The notes beneath the pieces were generated by a model. That model had not been told where the DNA came from. It worked only from the letters and a program-made list of their open reading frames with translations, and made no database searches. Position numbers and translations under genes: made by a program. Of a stretch of DNA of 9,524 bases, positions 5,600 through 9,524 are shown piece by piece. Positions within the stretch are counted from its first letter, which is position 1; every line of letters begins with the position of its first letter. Source of the DNA: RGEC01 sp044371405 (GTDB lineage: Bacteria; Bacteroidota; Bacteroidia; NS11-12g; UBA955); NCBI GenBank assembly GCA_044371405.1, contig JBILTS010000088.1:1-9524 (forward strand). The letters are read 5' to 3'.

Positions 5600-8500
5600 A
5601 TGATTAATCGGTTCAAAAAGCTTATGCTTTGTTTGATTCTGGCTATCGCCGGAAAAACCGATTCTTTTTCACAAACCTACGGCAATGAATGGTTAGATTG
5701 GACGCAATTTCATGGGAAAATTAAAATCTGGAAAGATAACGTATATCGCCTGGGTTACTTTTCCATAGAGCCATGGTTTACTTCCCGGGGCCTATTTCTG
5801 AATAATATTTCAATTAATGATTTTGCCATTTACAACATGGGACAGCAGGTGCCCGTGTATATTTACGATCAGAATTCAAATAATCGGCTGGATGCCTTTG
5901 ACTACATTGAGTTTGTAGGTCACCCTGCCACAGGAGAAATTGATCAGGGGCTGTATGAGAAACCCGAGCATCAGCGGCATCAGTTGAAAAACATGATGTC
6001 TGACACCAATGTTTATTTTTTTACGGTTCGTCCAGGCAGAAAAAACCTCAGATACACCTCATTTACCGGGTCTGCTGCAATTCCTTCACGAAATTACCAC
6101 ATTAGCAGATTTGTGTATGCACCCGATCAAAACTATAGTGAGGGTGAGTACATGGCATTGGGGAATCATGCTGTTTTTTACAGTGATTACATGCCCGGTG
6201 AGGGTTTTGTGGGCGATTATTTCTGGGCTCCCAGTCAATATTCGGTAATTTTAAAGCATCCTGATTTGAATCCCTTGGGTCCCATGCCGGAGCTGGAAAC
6301 CGGTCTGACCGCACACACGCCACCCCCGCCCGGAAGTACCGTTCCCAATAATCGTTTTGCCACACAAATTAGTGCCGATGGCAATGTTAAAACACTACTT
6401 TCCGATACCACATTTCTTGGAATAAGGCCTGTTACACAGCGTTTTAAACTCAAGACAGCTGACATGGGGCAGGATCAGTCATTGCTCTTGTTTAATCCCC
6501 AATTGGCCGGTGGTTCAGGTAGTGGCATGTATGGTCATTCCCACACTGTACTTCACTATCCGCGCAACAATGATTTCAAGGACTCATCGCGCTATTTTTT
6601 CTATGAAGATACCGCTTATGCACCTCATACCGAAGAATGGTCCAACTATGGGAAAAGCCCTCAGAATAACCCTGTTTTTTATGACGAGGTAAATGGTTTA
6701 AGGTACACAGGCGTTCTAGACCCTGGCACCCGAAAACTGAGTGTGGTAGTGCCGCCCATGGCTCAGCGCGGACGTATATCACTGATTGATGAAAGCAGGG
6801 TGGAAATGCTGCCATTTTTCCGAGTGGATACGGTTTCGCAGATCAATTACAATTACCACATTGGGAACTGCGAGTTTTTGATGGTTTCCAGCCGCACCCT
6901 GGTGAGCCCAAAAGGAGAATTAAACGATTACAAAGCTCTGCGCGAAAACCGTTACAGCGTTCAGCTGAATCTTGTTCAAAATCTTTATGATTATTTCAGC
7001 TACGGATTACCCCATCCGCTGGCAATTCGTAATTATTGTAAATTCCTGATTGAAAAAAGCAGCCCAAGCTCACAACCTAAATTTCTTTTGCTGATTGGGC
7101 GCGGATTTGACAATGGTTACAACCGGGGCAGTGGTCTAAGTCAACTGCTGCCTCTTCGTAAGTTTAACCATGTACCCACCATCGGACATCCGGTGAGTGA
7201 CTGGATGTTTACTTCCGGTCTTGGCAATGCCAAGCCCATGGAGCCCGCCATAGCTACCGGGAGGATACCTGCAGACAGTGCAAGGGATATTAGTATTTAT
7301 CTAGATAAACTTAAGGGCTACATCAGGCCGGAAAATAATTATCAGGAATGGCAGAAACAGATTCTTCATTTGAGTGGTGGATCCAATGCCAATGAAAGTA
7401 ATATTATTAAAAATATTGTAGATGGACTGCGTGTTTATCCTGAGGGAGACCCTTTTGCCGGCGTGGTTACACAGTTTTCAAAGTCTTCCATCGGTATTGT
7501 AGATCCCAATTTCAAGGATAAAATCGTTAGTCGTATCAATAGCGGTACCAGTCTCATCTCATTTCTTGGGCATGGCAGTCTTTCCGTCACAGACATTGAT
7601 ATTGGCGTGCCCGAGAAATACCTGAACGAAGGCAAATATCCCATTTGCTATTTTAACGGATGTCAGGTGGGCAATCCCGCTTTGCCGACAACCCAAAAAG
7701 GACTGGGAGAACGCGTTTTTAGAGGTGAAAAGAAAGGTGCAATCGCATTCATGGGGCAGGTATCACTCAGTGAGTTGTATACCATCAGTTCTCAGATGCG
7801 TTATTTTTATGAAGTTTATTTTGATTCTACGCCCAATAAAACCTTGGGCGGGGTTCTGAAGACCATGCTTGCACGCTGGCAGAATCCCGGTTCATCGCTG
7901 AATAAAATTCATTCGCGACAGTTGTTTCTGCAGGGGGATCCGGCGATTGCAGTATACACGCCGCAGTTGCCTGATTTTAGCATAAATAGCCAGAGTATCT
8001 TTCTAAAACCTGAGGGTGCTTTTGCCCTGATGGATAGCTTCGATGTAGGCGTGGTGGTGCGGAATTATGGTCGTGGGGTATCAGATAGTTTTTCGGTGAA
8101 CCTGCAGTGGATTTATCCTGACGGTGTGACCAAGAGGAATTACAGCACAAGGTCTAAGCAGCGCGGATTTGAGGATACCATTTTCCTGCGGGTTGCGTCA
8201 AAAGATGTACAGATAAAAGGAGAGAACTTTTTTAATATTACCGTTAACAAAGAAAAAAATCCTGACGAATACACTTATCTGAACAATGCTGCCACCCTGA
8301 AGCGTTATATACCGGGTAATGGGGTGAATCTCATATCACCCAAGAATTTTGCTATTTGGGGCAGGGATACGGTCGATCTGGTGGCCCAGGCGGGTAATGT
8401 CTTTAAGCAGAACGAGGATTACTATTTCGAATTGGACACAACGCCAAGATTTAACAGCCCTTTACTGATATCACTGGAAAAGCAGGGTAAACCACTGAAC

Positions 8501-9524
8501 CGTGCCATACTGGCAAGCTGGACCACAAAGTTGCCGTTGCTGAAAGATACCTTGCCATATTATTGGAGGGCCCGTATCAGTGCATCGGTGAATGAAGGCG
8601 GAGGATGGCAAACTGGTTCGTTTACCTACATCAAATCACACACGAATGGCTGGATGCAAAACGTGCACTGGCAATATACTGACCCGGTTTCTCGAAACGA
8701 GTTGGTTGACATGCGGGTAGACTCCGCTTCCAAAAGTCTGAAATTTAAAAAGGTACTCAAGAAAATATACATTGACTGCCAGTATATGTTTCATCCAAAC
8801 AAGGGTGTTAAAGAAGGTGGCTTTGGCGGGCAGGATATGAACTGGGGCGTTTGTAAGGAAGGACTCGTGGCCATTCCCTGGAACGGTAAAAAATTGTTAC
8901 GGGAAGCGGTAGATCCGGCAAAAATATGGCCGGATTGTTGGCCCGGGGCCCTGTGGTCTGCTTTTGGTCATTCGAGCGATGAGCAGCTCTATTACGCATT
9001 TCAAATGAATATTGAGTCTGAGCAGGATAAGTTTATCGATTTTATCAATGCCCTTCCGGACAGCAATTATGTTACCATTTTTAGCCGCAGACAAAACTTC
9101 GCTAATACCTGGAAACCGGAAGTGTTGCAGGCACTGAACCTTATCGGCAGCAATATTTTTGATAGTTCACAGTATCGCACAGCCGATGCCATGTGGGTGT
9201 GTTTGGGCAAGAAAGGCACTCAGCCGGGAACCGCCCAGGAGAAACACACATTCGGATCTGTGGCCGCCTATGTTGGGGTTGAGGGAGAGATGATTGGTGA
9301 TGCCAATAACGGTTACATGAAAAGCGAAAGAATTGGTCCTGTAGATCAATTTGGTACATTGTACACAAGGCCAATACTAACCCAAATTCCCAAAGTAGAG
9401 CGGGACGAATTTGATGTTTCAGTTTTTGGCATAGACACTGCTGGCACAGAAGATTTACTTCAGGCGGCTTCTGCAGTTACACAGCACAATTTATCGGCGG
9501 TAAATACCCAAAGGTATAAATATA
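5600..9524 (+). CDS. Secreted C25-family cysteine peptidase, PorU2-like (type IX secretion sortase family), 3' end missing
   Basis: A single frame stays open for 1308 codons to the right edge. The start ATG at 5600 gives a signal peptide: basic MINRFKK, a hydrophobic core at 8-17, and probable cleavage near SFSQ (22-25). The opening NEWLDWTQFHGKIKIWKDNV (29-48) then YRLGY is typical of PorU2-type proteins. The C25 (gingipain-like) domain spans about 415-790. His658 lies in ISFLGHGS (653-660) and Cys688 in YFNGCQVGN (684-692), 30 residues apart and close to the spacing in gingipains. The domain ends with LFLQGDPAIAVY (775-786). A CARDB-like beta domain follows (about 808-895). Residues about 1070-1206 resemble an ILEI/FAM3 domain. 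PorU removes the C-terminal signal of type IX cargo at the outer membrane; a like role for PorU2 proteins is inferred from homology. The protein is much longer than gingipain catalytic domains. The C-terminus is outside the window, so a type IX sorting domain cannot be checked. Confidence 0.85.
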   Translation, partial: MINRFKKLMLCLILAIAGKTDSFSQTYGNEWLDWTQFHGKIKIWKDNVYRLGYFSIEPWFTSRGLFLNNISINDFAIYNMGQQVPVYIYDQNSNNRLDAFDYIEFVGHPATGEIDQGLYEKPEHQRHQLKNMMSDTNVYFFTVRPGRKNLRYTSFTGSAAIPSRNYHISRFVYAPDQNYSEGEYMALGNHAVFYSDYMPGEGFVGDYFWAPSQYSVILKHPDLNPLGPMPELETGLTAHTPPPPGSTVPNNRFATQISADGNVKTLLSDTTFLGIRPVTQRFKLKTADMGQDQSLLLFNPQLAGGSGSGMYGHSHTVLHYPRNNDFKDSSRYFFYEDTAYAPHTEEWSNYGKSPQNNPVFYDEVNGLRYTGVLDPGTRKLSVVVPPMAQRGRISLIDESRVEMLPFFRVDTVSQINYNYHIGNCEFLMVSSRTLVSPKGELNDYKALRENRYSVQLNLVQNLYDYFSYGLPHPLAIRNYCKFLIEKSSPSSQPKFLLLIGRGFDNGYNRGSGLSQLLPLRKFNHVPTIGHPVSDWMFTSGLGNAKPMEPAIATGRIPADSARDISIYLDKLKGYIRPENNYQEWQKQILHLSGGSNANESNIIKNIVDGLRVYPEGDPFAGVVTQFSKSSIGIVDPNFKDKIVSRINSGTSLISFLGHGSLSVTDIDIGVPEKYLNEGKYPICYFNGCQVGNPALPTTQKGLGERVFRGEKKGAIAFMGQVSLSELYTISSQMRYFYEVYFDSTPNKTLGGVLKTMLARWQNPGSSLNKIHSRQLFLQGDPAIAVYTPQLPDFSINSQSIFLKPEGAFALMDSFDVGVVVRNYGRGVSDSFSVNLQWIYPDGVTKRNYSTRSKQRGFEDTIFLRVASKDVQIKGENFFNITVNKEKNPDEYTYLNNAATLKRYIPGNGVNLISPKNFAIWGRDTVDLVAQAGNVFKQNEDYYFELDTTPRFNSPLLISLEKQGKPLNRAILASWTTKLPLLKDTLPYYWRARISASVNEGGGWQTGSFTYIKSHTNGWMQNVHWQYTDPVSRNELVDMRVDSASKSLKFKKVLKKIYIDCQYMFHPNKGVKEGGFGGQDMNWGVCKEGLVAIPWNGKKLLREAVDPAKIWPDCWPGALWSAFGHSSDEQLYYAFQMNIESEQDKFIDFINALPDSNYVTIFSRRQNFANTWKPEVLQALNLIGSNIFDSSQYRTADAMWVCLGKKGTQPGTAQEKHTFGSVAAYVGVEGEMIGDANNGYMKSERIGPVDQFGTLYTRPILTQIPKVERDEFDVSVFGIDTAGTEDLLQAASAVTQHNLSAVNTQRYKY

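Noticed and set aside
5672..5679. TAGGTTTG on the minus strand as the methylase promoter
   Set aside because: Exact -7 match, but there is no TTTG at -33, it lies in coding sequence about 84 bases before the ATG, and a few such matches are expected by chance in a window this size. Mentioned only within a finding.
6009..9374. Several short open frames (60-87 codons) on both strands within the protease gene
   Set aside because: All overlap the continuous coding frame from 5600, which carries clear C25 motifs. None of the short peptides resembles a known protein.

Overview
The window looks chromosomal and comes from a member of the Bacteroidota. The evidence is a C25-type protease of the type IX secretion system PorU2 kind, a bacterial serine-palmitoyltransferase-like enzyme, a short bS21 protein, a Bacteroidota-type RsmI-like methylase, and TAnnTTTG/TTTG promoter elements with few Shine-Dalgarno sequences. 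The order or genus cannot be fixed from this sequence. No mobile element, CRISPR array, tRNA or rRNA was found.

Left part (1-1426): a tyrosine recombinase of the XerC/XerD type begins at about position 98 on the minus strand and runs off the left edge. A plus-strand glycosylasparaginase gene (212-1183) with an export signal follows. It is convergent with rpsU (1229-1426, minus), and a short bidirectional hairpin terminator lies between them. rpsU has a canonical Bacteroidota promoter and an SD-like leader. rpsU and xer share a strand, as in the rpsU-xer-hpf neighbourhood known from many Bacteroidota, but here the asparaginase gene sits between them on the opposite strand.

Middle part (1496-5588): four minus-strand genes follow one another with short gaps. 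In transcription order they are an RsmI-like SAM-dependent methylase, a serine-palmitoyltransferase-like alpha-oxoamine synthase, a membrane-anchored protein with three helix-hairpin-helix units, and an acyl-CoA dehydrogenase. Promoter -7 elements lie before the synthase and the dehydrogenase. A strong terminator-like hairpin sits inside the first codons of the helix-hairpin-helix gene, just after the synthase, and could lower expression of the downstream gene.

Right part (5600-9524): one very long plus-strand reading frame is still open at the right edge (at least 1308 codons). It encodes a secreted C25-family cysteine peptidase of the PorU2 kind, with the His/Cys pair intact, a CARDB-like beta domain, and a C-terminal region resembling the ILEI/FAM3 domain. 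Its start codon is only 11 bases from the divergent methylase start. The genes of the window do not form one pathway. They are a mix of translation and recombination housekeeping, lipid metabolism (synthase and dehydrogenase) and envelope or secretion functions. No wholly new system is evident. The most notable items are the ILEI-like domain on the PorU2-like protease, the rpsU leader, and the terminator embedded in a coding start.
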